DNA from: Anaerolineales bacterium
GTDB lineage: Bacteria; Chloroflexota; Anaerolineae; Anaerolineales; Villigracilaceae
Assembly: GCA_023382595.1 (NCBI GenBank)
Contig: JAHDWB010000001.1
Span: forward strand, 992,001-1,056,000
Direction: 5' to 3'
DNA length: 64,000 nt
How positions within the stretch are numbered: position 1 is the first letter of the stretch; the number at the start of each line of letters is the position of its first letter. Under the pieces are notes generated by a model. That model saw only the letters and a list, made by a program, of their open reading frames with translations, ran no database searches and had not been told where the DNA came from. This document shows positions 34,151-43,715 of the stretch, piece after piece. A program made the position numbers and the translations under genes.

Positions 34151-36814
34151 TCATGTAATATCGCGCTTTTTCAAGGCGATTAGTGTGCCGCCAAAAAAGA
34201 ACATGGTCAGGAGAAGCAACACCGTCCAATTCCCGATCAAATTGGATGCGTTTTGTGAATAATTCAAGGTAAAGCCATAAGGCGTGCGGATCTCGACGGG
34301 ATCGGGGTTGTCAATGGTCACCAATTTGGTGACCATTTCATTGACGGTCACCAATTCGTTCTCCACAATGGCTGGAACAGGGATGGGATTTCGACAACCC
34401 GGGAATTCCCGCATTTCATTGATAATGGTCACCGGTTCCCAGTCCGGAGCCGGTTTCTCCACTTCGACGGAAACTCTCTGTGAGATCGGGTCGGGTTGAA
34501 AGCGGGTGAGCGAGAGCGTATCAAGTTGTTCGAGATTTGCCGAAGCGCCGAACGCCTGCATGGTCCAGCGGGTGAGGGTGCCATAGGAAAGGAATCTCGC
34601 CGCACCGGGTAGTTCGAAGATCACACCGGCAAAGGTGATCTGGAGGAAGAGGACGCCAAGGATAACGTATGTGACGGTGTTCTGATTGGGCGCAAGCGAG
34701 GAAATGAACAACCCAAGGCTGATCGCGGTCAGCACGGCCAGAAACAGTGTCAGATACATTTCAACCGCAACCGGCAAAAATACACCCCTCGAAGGGAACT
34801 TCACATGCAGTCCGATCACCAGCAGGAACAACATGCTTTGCACGGCGGCAAAGGTACCCAGCGGGATGACTTTGGAGATCAGATACGGGATGAGCTGCAG
34901 GAAGACCATGCGTTCGCGCAGATAGATCGTCTGTTCCTTGACGATCTCATACGCGGATGAGAACAAACCCAGCATGACCGCCGTCAGTGCCATGATAAAC
35001 AATAATTTTTGGGCATTTCCGACAACAAAATAACTGGCACTGGTGGCACCCTCCGCCATCTCTGCCGCCAATTGCCTGCTGATCGAGGCAAGCGGATCGC
35101 CTGTCAGCCAGTTGGAATCGGCGATTCCAAGGATCAGGAACGCTAACAGCGGCATGACGGCGAGCAGGATGGTCAACAGAACGCGGTCTCGAAAAATCAG
35201 TGCAAAGTAGCGTTTGGTGAGCAGAAAAAATTGAAGAAGGAAGCTTTGGATCGATAAACGTTCCGGGCCGAGGCTTCGCCCTTTGCCGCTGCGCCCGCTG
35301 TGGGTCAGGGTCTGGAAGCGTTCAGTCACCGTTTTGAAGAAGGGGGACTGGCGAAACTGTTCATCCCACGATCTGGCTTTCTCCTTCGATTTGGCTGGAT
35401 CGGCATCAGAAATCTCGTTATAGATCTGGGCAAAATCATTGTTCTTGACATCGAAAAAATCGCATGCCTCGCTTGGCGGGCCGTAATAGACCAGCCGCCC
35501 TTGCGCCATGAACGCCACTTGATGGCACTCGGTGATGTTGGCAGTGGCATGTGTGACCAGAACAATGGTCTTGCCGCCATCCGCCAATTTTCGGAGAATG
35601 ACCATGACCTTTTTCTCAAGGCCGGGGTCAAGACCCGAGGTTGGTTCATCCAAAAAAAACAGGGATGGATCAGCCAGCAGTTCGACCGCGATGCTGGCGC
35701 GTTTGCGCTGTCCACCGCTCAGGCTGGATATGCGTTGATCTCGTTGGGCCGTCAATTCAACCTGATCGAGTGCGTGGTTTATTCGATGGGCAATTTCTTC
35801 GTTGGATGTGTCGGAAGGGAGGCGCAGGCGGGCGGAATATTCCAGTGCCTCCTGCACGTTCAGATCGGAATGCAGAATATCGTCCTGTGGCACATATCCG
35901 ATGATCGAACGGTACGCATCGTAGTTTTTGTATAGATCATCACCCTCCACCAGGACTTGTCCCTCCGGTGGATTCAACCCGCTCAAGGTTTTCATCAGTG
36001 TGGATTTTCCTGCGCCGCTCCCGCCCACCAGTGCGATGAATTCCTGCGGATAGCAGGAAATGTTGACATCGTTCAGGATCGCCTTACGTTGCGAACCCTT
36101 CCCGACCTGCCATGTGATTTTCTTTCCATCCAGCCGCAAGCCCCTGGTCGCAGCGGAGCGACTGAGTCTTCCCTGCCCTTCATACTCCATTCGAAATGGT
36201 CCGATCTGGATGATGTCCCCGACCTTGAGCAGCTCCGTGCGGGAAATGCGTTTTCCATTCAATACCGTCCCATTCTTGCTACCAAGATCAGTGATGGACC
36301 ATTCCGGCACTCCCGATTGAAGGACCGCGTGACGTCGCGAGATGACCGGCGCATTGAGATGAATATCTGCTTCTTTTCCCCGCCCAATGACCTGCCTGCC
36401 GGTCCCGGAAGGGGTCACCGGGCGAAGGGGAACATATCCGGACGTGGGCGATGGACTTTCCGCAGCCGTTTCCATGCCGGTCGGGATCTGGGCAGGCATT
36501 TCTTTTTCCCCGCCAAGTTGGAATGTTAGTACGACGGCCCGTTCGCGCTTCCGTCCAAGTTGAAGGCTCATCCCATCTTCCACGCGGAGACTATGGATGC
36601 GCTCGCCGTTCAGGAAGGTTCCATTTTTACTGTCAAGGTCAGTGTAATGCCAGGCGTCGGATCGTCTCTCCAGTCGTGCATGTTTTCGCGAGACGATTTC
36701 GGCAGACAGAATGATATCGTTATCCGGTTCGCGTCCCAGGTCAAACGAGTCGCGGTCCAGTTCCATCTGTTGCGTCAATCCCGAGGGCAGGAGGATGATC
36801 AGGGTTGGTTTCAT
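34151..36814 (-). CDS. FHA-FHA-ABC-2 fusion transporter
   Basis: An 887-aa single-chain half transporter. Two FHA domains come first (GREPDNDI...SRKHARLE...DSKNGTFLNG, about 27-70; GRGKEADI...SRRHAVLQ...GSKNGTVLNG, about 144-187). Then an ABC ATPase (Walker A GGSGAGKST about 264-272, signature SLSGGQRKR, Walker B LFFLDEPTSGLDP) and an ABC-2 permease with about six helices (YFALIFRDRVLLTILLAVMP onward). FHA domains read phospho-Thr, so activity is probably gated by the neighbouring kinase. This is an ABCG-like arrangement (ATPase before permease). The exported substrate is unknown. Confidence 0.92.
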   Translation of the reverse strand: MKPTLIILLPSGLTQQMELDRDSFDLGREPDNDIILSAEIVSRKHARLERRSDAWHYTDLDSKNGTFLNGERIHSLRVEDGMSLQLGRKRERAVVLTFQLGGEKEMPAQIPTGMETAAESPSPTSGYVPLRPVTPSGTGRQVIGRGKEADIHLNAPVISRRHAVLQSGVPEWSITDLGSKNGTVLNGKRISRTELLKVGDIIQIGPFRMEYEGQGRLSRSAATRGLRLDGKKITWQVGKGSQRKAILNDVNISCYPQEFIALVGGSGAGKSTLMKTLSGLNPPEGQVLVEGDDLYKNYDAYRSIIGYVPQDDILHSDLNVQEALEYSARLRLPSDTSNEEIAHRINHALDQVELTAQRDQRISSLSGGQRKRASIAVELLADPSLFFLDEPTSGLDPGLEKKVMVILRKLADGGKTIVLVTHATANITECHQVAFMAQGRLVYYGPPSEACDFFDVKNNDFAQIYNEISDADPAKSKEKARSWDEQFRQSPFFKTVTERFQTLTHSGRSGKGRSLGPERLSIQSFLLQFFLLTKRYFALIFRDRVLLTILLAVMPLLAFLILGIADSNWLTGDPLASISRQLAAEMAEGATSASYFVVGNAQKLLFIMALTAVMLGLFSSAYEIVKEQTIYLRERMVFLQLIPYLISKVIPLGTFAAVQSMLFLLVIGLHVKFPSRGVFLPVAVEMYLTLFLAVLTAISLGLFISSLAPNQNTVTYVILGVLFLQITFAGVIFELPGAARFLSYGTLTRWTMQAFGASANLEQLDTLSLTRFQPDPISQRVSVEVEKPAPDWEPVTIINEMREFPGCRNPIPVPAIVENELVTVNEMVTKLVTIDNPDPVEIRTPYGFTLNYSQNASNLIGNWTVLLLLTMFFFGGTLIALKKRDIT

Positions 36815-37286
36815 GCAGGCATCTCCGATGCATTATGTGGTTGTTGGAGCAAAAGTGAAGTAGAAATTTGGCGACCTATAAAGTCCCGCTTTGCAGTCAA
36901 TGCCCGATCGATGCCCAGTCCTTGCTGGCAGGAGCATAAGATCGTTGCTCTTTGAGATCGATCCCGGCTTCATGACGGGCATCGCATTTCTGTCTGAGGT
37001 TTCATTTTCACCGTGATATTGTCCGCTGATTTCCCGGTTGATTTGATATGGTGATGCGCAAAAAATGATTCTATGTCAGTATAAAATAGGAGGGTTTGCT
37101 TAGTCAACGGGTCATTCGTCATAAAATGCTTGGTTTCAATATTTACGCCCGCCCTTAAGTGTGCCTGGATATTTAGGACATCAAAAATATCATGTTCGAG
37201 TATTCATGGATGCTAATATGCCCTTGATGGCTGTTATTTCAGGGGAGCGAAGGGATGAAGGTGTAGGCGGTTGTCAGGCAGACAAC
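36815..37286. other. Intergenic region, no gene seen
   Basis: No supported frame. It separates the FHA-ABC gene from conjugation-like block A and probably contains the FHA-ABC promoter. I could not assign boxes. Confidence 0.4.
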
Positions 37287-38381
37287 TCACATCGTCAGAA
37301 ATCCCCACTCCACGGGCGGTAATATTCCAAACTTCCGCCAATTTCCCATCACCACGGCGGCATCCTCCGGCAATCGACGCAGCGCCCAACCGGCGTTCTC
37401 CCGCACCCAGTTCGGGCTGAGCTGGGCATACACCAACCGCACCCCTGTCCGGCGGCAATATCTCAGGGCGGATTTCATGCGCTTCCTCGTGGTGCTCTCG
37501 ATGGCCTCCTTCTTTTTGTGCTCATCCCCCACCTCCAGCCAGAACAGCGTCTCGTACCCCTGCAGCCTGCCCCAGGCAAGCGCATCGGGATAGACGGACA
37601 TGCCCGGCAGCATGCTCTCGCTCCAGCCGGTCCAGATCTCGGCGCGTGGATAGGCGCTCCTGAGCCATGCCTGCCAGCGGCGGGAGATGCTGCGGTGCGG
37701 GGTGCAGATCTTGCCGGGGTTCACTTCCTTGAAGCGGCTGAAATGGATCCCCTTGGGCGCGCCCCAACTGCGCAGGGCGAGGGAGGTGCCCTGCCGCGTC
37801 GGATGCCAGAGCGGGAAGGGATCGGCTTTCGTCGGGTCGTCCTCGTTCCTGCCGATCTTGTGGACCGTCAGACCGCGTTTCTTGAGCGCCTCCAGGATCT
37901 CACAGATCATATGCCTGGACAGTCCGGTCAGGGAGGCGATCTCGTCCTGATGCCCTTTCCGGATGCGCACCAGGACCTGCAGGCACTTCAGTTCATCTGG
38001 GGAGATGCTGGGAAGATCGTCAACCGCTTTGGGGGGCGGGAGTGGGGCGGAATGGAACAGCCTGGGTGGGTGGGAAAAACCGTGAAACTCCGGTGCGACC
38101 CCGGCGGAGGTGAGCGCGTATGGGATGGATAGTCCACGGCGCATGGCGAGTTTGACCTCCATCCGATACCACTCGCCCGGCGCATCCACCCGCAGCCACA
38201 ACGAGGCGCCGGGTCTTTTCCTGTTGAGTTCCGCCACCAGACGCTGCAACAGGGGGCGATACCGGAAAGGCGGCAGTCCATTCAAGGCATGGATGTCGAA
38301 GATGAAAGTGTCGGTATAACCGCCCTCATGGTTCAGGCTGATCCAATTCGAAAAGGTGATGTTGCCAATACGCACGGTCAT
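37287..38381 (-). CDS. Replication-relaxation-like winged-helix/nuclease-fold protein
   Basis: A 364-aa protein from ATG 38381, with GGAG upstream and a 2-bp gap after the M23 gene. A central winged helix (ELKCLQVLVRIRKGHQDEIASL, then TGLSRHMICEILEALKKRGL) precedes a C-terminal region with PDALAWGRL...LFWLEVGDEHKKKEA and RLVYAQLSPNW. This arrangement is like replication-relaxation family proteins of mobile elements, whose C-terminus resembles a PD-(D/E)xK fold. It probably acts in maintenance of the element. It is the last gene of block A. Confidence 0.55.
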   Translation of the reverse strand: MTVRIGNITFSNWISLNHEGGYTDTFIFDIHALNGLPPFRYRPLLQRLVAELNRKRPGASLWLRVDAPGEWYRMEVKLAMRRGLSIPYALTSAGVAPEFHGFSHPPRLFHSAPLPPPKAVDDLPSISPDELKCLQVLVRIRKGHQDEIASLTGLSRHMICEILEALKKRGLTVHKIGRNEDDPTKADPFPLWHPTRQGTSLALRSWGAPKGIHFSRFKEVNPGKICTPHRSISRRWQAWLRSAYPRAEIWTGWSESMLPGMSVYPDALAWGRLQGYETLFWLEVGDEHKKKEAIESTTRKRMKSALRYCRRTGVRLVYAQLSPNWVRENAGWALRRLPEDAAVVMGNWRKFGILPPVEWGFLTM

Positions 38382-38383
38382 GA

Positions 38384-39070
38384 CTACTCCGAACAACCGA
38401 TACGGATGATTTCGTCGGAGGTGAAATAATTCTGCGGGTTGAGCCAGACCGAACGTTTCTCCCCGGTCTGCTGCCTGATGCCGTAATGCAGGTGCGGACC
38501 GGTGCTGTTGCCGGTGTTGCCGCTCAAGCCTACCACGTGGTTGTAACCGAGGACCTGCCCCGCCGAGACTGAAATGCTGCTCAGGTGCGCCAGCCAGACC
38601 TGATAACCGTTGTTTTCCACCACCACGAGGTTGCCCCAGGGACCGTTCGGACCCGCCCAGACCACCTTCCCCGCCAGGGTGGTGTGAATGGGTGTGCCTT
38701 CGTTGACGGGAAAGTCCGCGCCGGTGTGGGTCTTGTAATACGGGTCCTGAAACACGCAACCCAGCAGGGGTTTGTCATGCCATTTGCTCCAATGCTGGAT
38801 CGGACCGATCAGGGGCACGCCGTGGATGTCCGCGTCCGGACCGGCATATCCATCCCACGGCACCCCTCCGCCAGCTGGGAGTGAGCCGTTATCACCGGTC
38901 TCACTGTCGGCTGGTATGTCAAGCAGCCAGCGCTCCACGCCCGGCTGCGCCCAGGCCGGGAGCTGGGGGATGGTCAGGGCGACCAGGATCACGTACCCGA
39001 CCACCAACGCTGCCCCGCACATTAACGGGGCGGACATCATGGCGATCGAAAGGCGCAGGAAGCCCTTCAC
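38384..39070 (-). CDS. M23-family peptidoglycan endopeptidase
   Basis: A 228-aa protein with an N-terminal membrane segment (MCGAALVVGYVILVALTI) and a LytM domain: HTGADFP (H115, D119) and GPHLHYG (H193, H195), giving the four zinc/catalytic residues. In block A it is the likely wall-opening hydrolase of a conjugation or pilus machine, taking the role of VirB1. It is tightly packed with both neighbours (the start overlaps the stop of the F-domain gene). Confidence 0.88.
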   Translation of the reverse strand: MKGFLRLSIAMMSAPLMCGAALVVGYVILVALTIPQLPAWAQPGVERWLLDIPADSETGDNGSLPAGGGVPWDGYAGPDADIHGVPLIGPIQHWSKWHDKPLLGCVFQDPYYKTHTGADFPVNEGTPIHTTLAGKVVWAGPNGPWGNLVVVENNGYQVWLAHLSSISVSAGQVLGYNHVVGLSGNTGNSTGPHLHYGIRQQTGEKRSVWLNPQNYFTSDEIIRIGCSE

Positions 39071-40002
39071 TACAGGACCCGTCCGAGACGGTCCAGCCGA
39101 ATCTCGCCCTGCTGCCCCGCCTGCAGACCCATCGAAGCTTCGATGGACAAGCCGTTGCGGATCATGCGCATTGAGAGCCAGTAGGACACACCGGAGCCGA
39201 TAATCACCGGAGACAAGAATATGGGATTACCAGAATACAATTTCCCGACTTCCGGAGTCGTGATGGCGATCAGGACCAGGACAGCCGGTGGAAAGAGCGC
39301 GAGAAAACGCGCCTGCCATTCCACGCCTTTCGCAGCAGCACGCGCGCGGGACAGCACCTCCACCACTGTCCCAAGAGTCTTTCGCAGGGATGCAACGAGC
39401 GGACCAATCTCGATGCGTCCTTCAATGGATGCAAGTAAGGATGTGGCAACAATATCCACGGCGGGATTGTCCCAGGCGGTGGTCCATTCACGGACAGCTA
39501 GCGCCGCTTCATCGGCAGGGGCGGTGCGGAGCCGCACAACCAGATCGCCCAGCACCATCCTGCCATCCGGTCCCACGGCTTGCGCGGCATCATCGAGCGC
39601 ATCTCCTAAAGGCTTGCCTTGTGAGAGCAGAGTCTCCACGACTCCCAGGCCGCGCAAGATATCCTTGGCTTGTTTCAAGCGGAACTCCTGACGTTTATCG
39701 GAAAGTGTGCCGGCATAGAGCAAACCACCCGCAATCGCAAACAGGATCGCGGGGAAGATGCCAAGGAACATGCCACCAATCAAACCGCCGCCCACCCAGA
39801 TGAGAAAGCCGTAGGCGATCTGGTTGAACGACAGGCCGGTCCCGGTCTGGCGCGCGAATTTTTCGGGGTCGAACTTCTTCTTCGGCGGGGCGATGCCCAT
39901 CGCCCTCGCCATGCCCGCTTCATCCACCGTGCGACGCCAGCCAATGGTGATCGGGATGGCTGCCAGCGCCAATGCGCCAAGGATTGAAATCAACGTGATC
40001 AT
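39070..40002 (-). CDS. Type II secretion F-domain protein (TadB/TadC-like)
   Basis: A 310-aa protein with N-terminal membrane helix, a pair of helices near 70-105, a cytoplasmic F domain (LRGLGVVETLLSQGKPLGDALDDAA, then SLRKTLGTVVEVLSRARAAAKG) and two C-terminal helices. This is the inner-membrane platform of Tad/T2SS-type pili. No TadA ATPase or pilin is adjacent in the window. Gene junctions are 0-2 bp on each side, so it belongs to the block A operon. Confidence 0.8.
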   Translation of the reverse strand: MITLISILGALALAAIPITIGWRRTVDEAGMARAMGIAPPKKKFDPEKFARQTGTGLSFNQIAYGFLIWVGGGLIGGMFLGIFPAILFAIAGGLLYAGTLSDKRQEFRLKQAKDILRGLGVVETLLSQGKPLGDALDDAAQAVGPDGRMVLGDLVVRLRTAPADEAALAVREWTTAWDNPAVDIVATSLLASIEGRIEIGPLVASLRKTLGTVVEVLSRARAAAKGVEWQARFLALFPPAVLVLIAITTPEVGKLYSGNPIFLSPVIIGSGVSYWLSMRMIRNGLSIEASMGLQAGQQGEIRLDRLGRVL

Positions 40003-40003
40003 A

Positions 40004-40495
40004 TTATCTCCGGATTAACCAAAATGCGAGTTCCTGCGCGCCGCCGGTTGCCAGCCAGACGGTGAAGTAAATTCCCACGACTCCAAGAAGAACTGTTAAC
40101 AGCGGATAGACGCCGACTTCGTTCCATGCGAGGTCAACAGGTCGCAGGGCGGTGTGTGCGGTCTGCGGTTGACGGGCAGGCGCAGGGCGTTCATGCTTCG
40201 CTGTTGGACGCTGTGCTTTTTGTTTGGGTGGAGACGGATCGCCTTCTGTTTTGCGTGTGGCTGCTTGTTGGTTGACATACTGACGGGTCTGCATGGAATA
40301 GCGAAAGCGCCGCATCAACCAGACTTCCGGTGGGACGCGGTCGGGTCCGAGGCGCAAGAGTGCCAACGCCATGAAGGAGACCAATACCAGAAAACCGATC
40401 ACCATCCTTGCGGTGAAGGAGAGCGGCAGGAACAGACACAGCACGGCCAGTAGCGCGCCAGCGCCGAGGATGCCAAGGTCGCGGTCGTTGAACAT
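40004..40495 (-). CDS. PrgI-like conjugative membrane protein (tentative)
   Basis: A 163-aa protein: two close N-terminal helices (LGILGAGALLAVLCLFL, MVIGFLVLVSFMALALL), then PPEVWLMRRFRYSMQTRQYV, a charged Pro/Ala-rich middle and a C-terminal helix. The helix pair followed by a basic amphipathic stretch is like PrgI/VirB3-type subunits of type IV secretion. The assignment is by shape and context only. Confidence 0.45.
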   Translation of the reverse strand: MFNDRDLGILGAGALLAVLCLFLPLSFTARMVIGFLVLVSFMALALLRLGPDRVPPEVWLMRRFRYSMQTRQYVNQQAATRKTEGDPSPPKQKAQRPTAKHERPAPARQPQTAHTALRPVDLAWNEVGVYPLLTVLLGVVGIYFTVWLATGGAQELAFWLIRR

Positions 40496-40502
40496 GACGC
40501 TC

Positions 40503-40769
40503 CTAAAACGGCGGTTTGGGCTGGAAGTTTTTCAACATCTCACCCAACTGTGGCAGAAAGAGGAAGGCAAACAACACAATAATGACCAGACCGACCACGC
40601 CGATGATCGCCATCGAGGTCATGCGGCTTCCGCCGAATGCCATACCGGCCGTGCCTTGTAGAATGAAATATAGACCGCCGAGTAAGGCCACAACGATCAA
40701 GAGTCCTGCCATGAATGCCCAGGCGTCGCGGGCAATCGCCAGAATTTGTTCCATGATGGGATCGAACAT
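40503..40769 (-). CDS. VirB2/pilin-like small membrane protein
   Basis: An 88-aa protein from ATG 40769, with AAGGAG 9 nt upstream. It has two hydrophobic segments separated by a glycine-rich turn (MAGLLIVVALLGGLYFILQG; MAIIGVVGLVIIVLFAFLFL). The size and topology match VirB2/TrbC-type conjugative pilins. It sits in the block A operon. Confidence 0.5.
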   Translation of the reverse strand: MFDPIMEQILAIARDAWAFMAGLLIVVALLGGLYFILQGTAGMAFGGSRMTSMAIIGVVGLVIIVLFAFLFLPQLGEMLKNFQPKPPF

Positions 40770-40791
40770 AAATATCTTCTCCTTTGAAATT

Positions 40792-41274
40792 TCAACAAGT
40801 ACCAAGAAACCAGGCAGCCAGAGGAATGGCAGCGCTGGCAAGGATCATGCCAAAGAGCGCTTCACCACTTTCGATCAGCGCATTCGCGAAGGAAGATGCA
40901 CCACCAATCGAAGCAGAGAACATTGTGATGAAGGCTGCATTCAACATGCGCAGGGCTGCCAGCCCGCCGATCAACCCCGAGGCAAGTGTGCCCAATTCGC
41001 TGATCGGTCCACATCCACCTGCACCGGGCAAGGTGGATTGCAAGGCACTCACGATCTGCGGGATGCCAAGGAAGGCAAACAAGCCGAGTGCGACGATGGA
41101 AATCAGGGCAGAGATGGATTCCCACACCCAAAGATTTGCGCCTAATACAGAGGCGGAACTCACCCGCAGCATCTGGGCAATACCCGCCAGCAACGCGAAG
41201 GCGACAAATGCGCCCGCCAGGGCAACCCAGGCTTCGCGAAGGAAGGTCAATAAAAGGGATGTGACTTCACTCAT
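40792..41274 (-). CDS. Membrane protein, pilin/TrbC-like, unknown
   Basis: A 160-aa protein with four hydrophobic segments and a small-residue-rich composition (e.g. SGLIGGLAALRMLNAAFITMF). It overlaps the stop of the DnaB-like gene by 4 bp and precedes the VirB2-like gene, so it is part of the same transfer operon. Its exact role is unknown. Confidence 0.5.
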   Translation of the reverse strand: MSEVTSLLLTFLREAWVALAGAFVAFALLAGIAQMLRVSSASVLGANLWVWESISALISIVALGLFAFLGIPQIVSALQSTLPGAGGCGPISELGTLASGLIGGLAALRMLNAAFITMFSASIGGASSFANALIESGEALFGMILASAAIPLAAWFLGTC

Positions 41275-42080
41275 GACAATGCCATCGGATTATGTTTATG
41301 GAATTCATTTTCAAGGGCAGGATAGAAGCGTTCGCCCCAGAACTGCATCGACCACCGCTTTGCCGGTCCGGTGCGGTCCTTGAGGGTCAGGACTTCCAGC
41401 GGGGCACAGCCGCAGTCGCGGACCTCGCCAGTGCGATTCACCACCAGCACACGATCTGCTTCATAGGGAACTCGTTCATCTCCCAATAACGCAGACAGAT
41501 CATCGCCATCAATGAAGCGTTCGGATTTCAAGGCGGCAGCCGCAATGATCGCCCAACCATGATGTCGTGCCATCTCACGCAACGCAGCGGCAGCTTCGCC
41601 ACTGCGACCTTCTTCATTCATCATGCCGGTCAAGCCAACCACGGGTACTCGATTGAGATAATCCACAGCGATCAGCGCCGGTCCTTTGACAGGGAAGGCG
41701 TAATCATGGATTAGCATGTCTTCCAACGCGCGCACGGTGTCCTCACGTGAGTTGAGCGACAGCAATACGGCTTCACTGGCGCGTGCCAATTCCGCCTCGA
41801 CCTTTTCGGGCGGGGCGAACTGATGCGGACCGCAAACGACCGCCTCCATTTGGCGGTACAGGCGGAAGCGCAGTTCCTCGGGCGTGTGTTCGTAACAGCC
41901 AATGGCAGATGGAATATGGAGACAGGCAGCCTCGTAGATCATGCGCAGCAGCCAGGAAGTCTTTCCGATTCCTGGCGCTGCGGCAAGCAGGGACGCGCCG
42001 CCGCCCCAGAAGGGCAGACCGGCAAAGACGCCAAAAGGAGAGTAGGGCTGTGGATGGCTCAGGGTTCCGGAGCGCAGCAT
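41271..42080 (-). CDS. DnaB/RepA-like RecA-fold ATPase
   Basis: A 269-aa protein with Walker A AAPGIGKTSWL (about 34-44) and Walker B ALIAVDYLNRV, in a minimal hexameric-helicase-like RecA core. AIIAAAALKSERF could be the sensor strand. The length suits RepA-like plasmid helicases or AAA_25 proteins rather than full DnaB. It is the first gene of block A. A decayed copy of its P-loop region lies at 51228-51311 on the same strand. Confidence 0.7.
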   Translation of the reverse strand: MLRSGTLSHPQPYSPFGVFAGLPFWGGGASLLAAAPGIGKTSWLLRMIYEAACLHIPSAIGCYEHTPEELRFRLYRQMEAVVCGPHQFAPPEKVEAELARASEAVLLSLNSREDTVRALEDMLIHDYAFPVKGPALIAVDYLNRVPVVGLTGMMNEEGRSGEAAAALREMARHHGWAIIAAAALKSERFIDGDDLSALLGDERVPYEADRVLVVNRTGEVRDCGCAPLEVLTLKDRTGPAKRWSMQFWGERFYPALENEFHKHNPMALS

Positions 42081-42315
42081 GGCGTCATCTTATTCAATTG
42101 TGAATAGGGGAGGGTGGGATGTGTCGCTATGGAGCTTTCTCAAGGATGGAAAACAAATCCTGCCGCCTGTGAAACTAAAATCAAATCCAGATCAAGATCG
42201 TCGTGATTTTTGATACATCGGACAATCTGTCGGGATGGACGAACAGGAATGGGATTATGATTTGCCCCCAACGGCAGCAGGCTCCGGATCGGGAAAAAAC
42301 AAAAGGAGCTTCAAA

Positions 42316-42663
42316 CTACTTGGATAAACTTTCCTCCAGATGCTGTGTGAAAAGATTAATAACTTCCTGCGCGACACCTTTTCGCGCGCCAAACATCAAT
42401 TTGCGACCGATAGCGTCGAGCGGATAGATGTCCATGATGATCTTGCTGCCATCCCCTTCGGATTGAACGACACAGGTCATTTGGGTCCGGTCGCCAAGCA
42501 CCTTGCCGAGCAGGGTCTTGTCGAATTTCACTTCGAATTGGAATTCCTCAGGTTTGGATTTGAGTATTTGCCCCTTGAGTTTTTCCACGGATTTCAATGC
42601 AGCATCATGGACTTTGCCGGGGTCTAGTTGATAGGTTTTTTCCTGATGGACTTCAAACGGCAT
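42316..42663 (-). CDS. Conserved hypothetical protein
   Basis: A 115-aa soluble protein with alternating strands and helices (QFEVKFDKTLLGKVLGDRTQMTCVVQ, GSKIIMDIYPLDAIGRKLMFG) and a C-terminal amphipathic helix. The pattern suggests an SRPBCC-like or small lipid/ligand-binding fold, without a diagnostic motif. It follows fruK by 100 bp. Function unknown. Confidence 0.6.
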   Translation of the reverse strand: MPFEVHQEKTYQLDPGKVHDAALKSVEKLKGQILKSKPEEFQFEVKFDKTLLGKVLGDRTQMTCVVQSEGDGSKIIMDIYPLDAIGRKLMFGARKGVAQEVINLFTQHLEESLSK

Positions 42664-42762
42664 GCTAATCTCCTTTTCTTTTCGTCATTGCGGGCAGGGC
42701 GAAGCAATTCCATCTACGGTTGGAGATTGCTTCGCCCCCCTTCAGGGTCTCGCCCCGACATG

Positions 42763-43692
42763 TTACAGCTCTTCGTATTCCACCTGCCGGGATAACTCCT
42801 CGATCAGCGCACGGGAACCAACCTCGGTGCCGCTCATGGATGCGGTGGCCGCTCCGCTGGCGGCGCCCCAGCCCAGCGCTTCTTTCAGGGAATATCCCTG
42901 CGATAATGCCCAGACCAATCCTCCGACCATCGAGTCGCCCGCGCCGATGGGGTTCTTCTCCTGGATCTTCGGGCTGTGGATCAGCCAGCTTTCATCGGCA
43001 GTTTGCAGAAGCGCGCCTTTCCTGCCCATTGATATAACCACGTTCTGCGCGCCCATCTTTAGAAGTTCCTTCGCGGCAATGACATTTTGGGCGGTGGTTT
43101 CGACGGGAAGACCTGTCAGGCTATGAGTCTCTTCGGCGTTGGGTTTGATGAGGAAAGGCCTGGCTTCGCATCCGAGACGCAGGCTTTCGCCGGTGGTATC
43201 CAGGATACTGATGGCTTGGTGCGCGTTGAGGATGGCGATGATCTGGGCGTAGAACGAGTCAGGTACGGAGGGAGGCAGACTCCCGGCAAGCACCCACCAA
43301 TCCCCGGGTCCGGCAAGCGAGGCGATCTTATCCAGCAGTTCACGCTGTTTGATTTCATCCACCAGCGGTCCCTTTTCGTTGACCTTGATGTAGTGGTCGT
43401 GCTTTTCCGTGACGATGCTGATGTTGGTGCGCGTCTCGCCGGAAATTACAACGAAGTCGGTGGCGATGTCCAATGCCTGCAACCCAGATTGAAGTCTGTC
43501 GCCTGTCCGCCCGCCGATGAAGCCGAGAGCGGTGCTTGGCATGCCCATCGACTTGAGCAGGCGCGAGACATTGAAGCCTTTGCCTCCGAAATCCACCTGC
43601 GATTTGACGGCTGACAGTACCGAGTCGAACTGCACCTCGGTGACGGTCAGTTCACGGTCAATGGCGGGGTTGAGCGTGAGGGTGTAGATCAT
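42763..43692 (-). CDS. fruK: 1-phosphofructokinase / tagatose-6-phosphate kinase (PfkB family)
   Basis: A 309-aa protein with the PfkB-type entry MIYTLTLNPAIDRELTV, the substrate motif GGKGFNVSRLL, WVLAGSLPPSVP and the C-terminal catalytic NPIGAGDSMVGGLV. It matches the FruK/LacC subfamily. It phosphorylates fructose-1-phosphate (or tagatose-6-phosphate) to the bisphosphate. As last gene of the PTS operon it likely follows the dehydrogenase step. The choice between fructose and tagatose substrates cannot be made by eye. Confidence 0.88.
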   Translation of the reverse strand: MIYTLTLNPAIDRELTVTEVQFDSVLSAVKSQVDFGGKGFNVSRLLKSMGMPSTALGFIGGRTGDRLQSGLQALDIATDFVVISGETRTNISIVTEKHDHYIKVNEKGPLVDEIKQRELLDKIASLAGPGDWWVLAGSLPPSVPDSFYAQIIAILNAHQAISILDTTGESLRLGCEARPFLIKPNAEETHSLTGLPVETTAQNVIAAKELLKMGAQNVVISMGRKGALLQTADESWLIHSPKIQEKNPIGAGDSMVGGLVWALSQGYSLKEALGWGAASGAATASMSGTEVGSRALIEELSRQVEYEEL

Positions 43693-43715
43693 GTCGGCTC
43701 CGGTTTATCGTTGGT

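Noticed and set aside
38382-38759. N-terminal extension of the replication-relaxation-like gene beyond ATG 38381
   Set aside because: It lies antiparallel-frame inside the M23 peptidase gene, is rich in Arg/Gly/His without family similarity, and the ATG at 38381 has a ribosome site.
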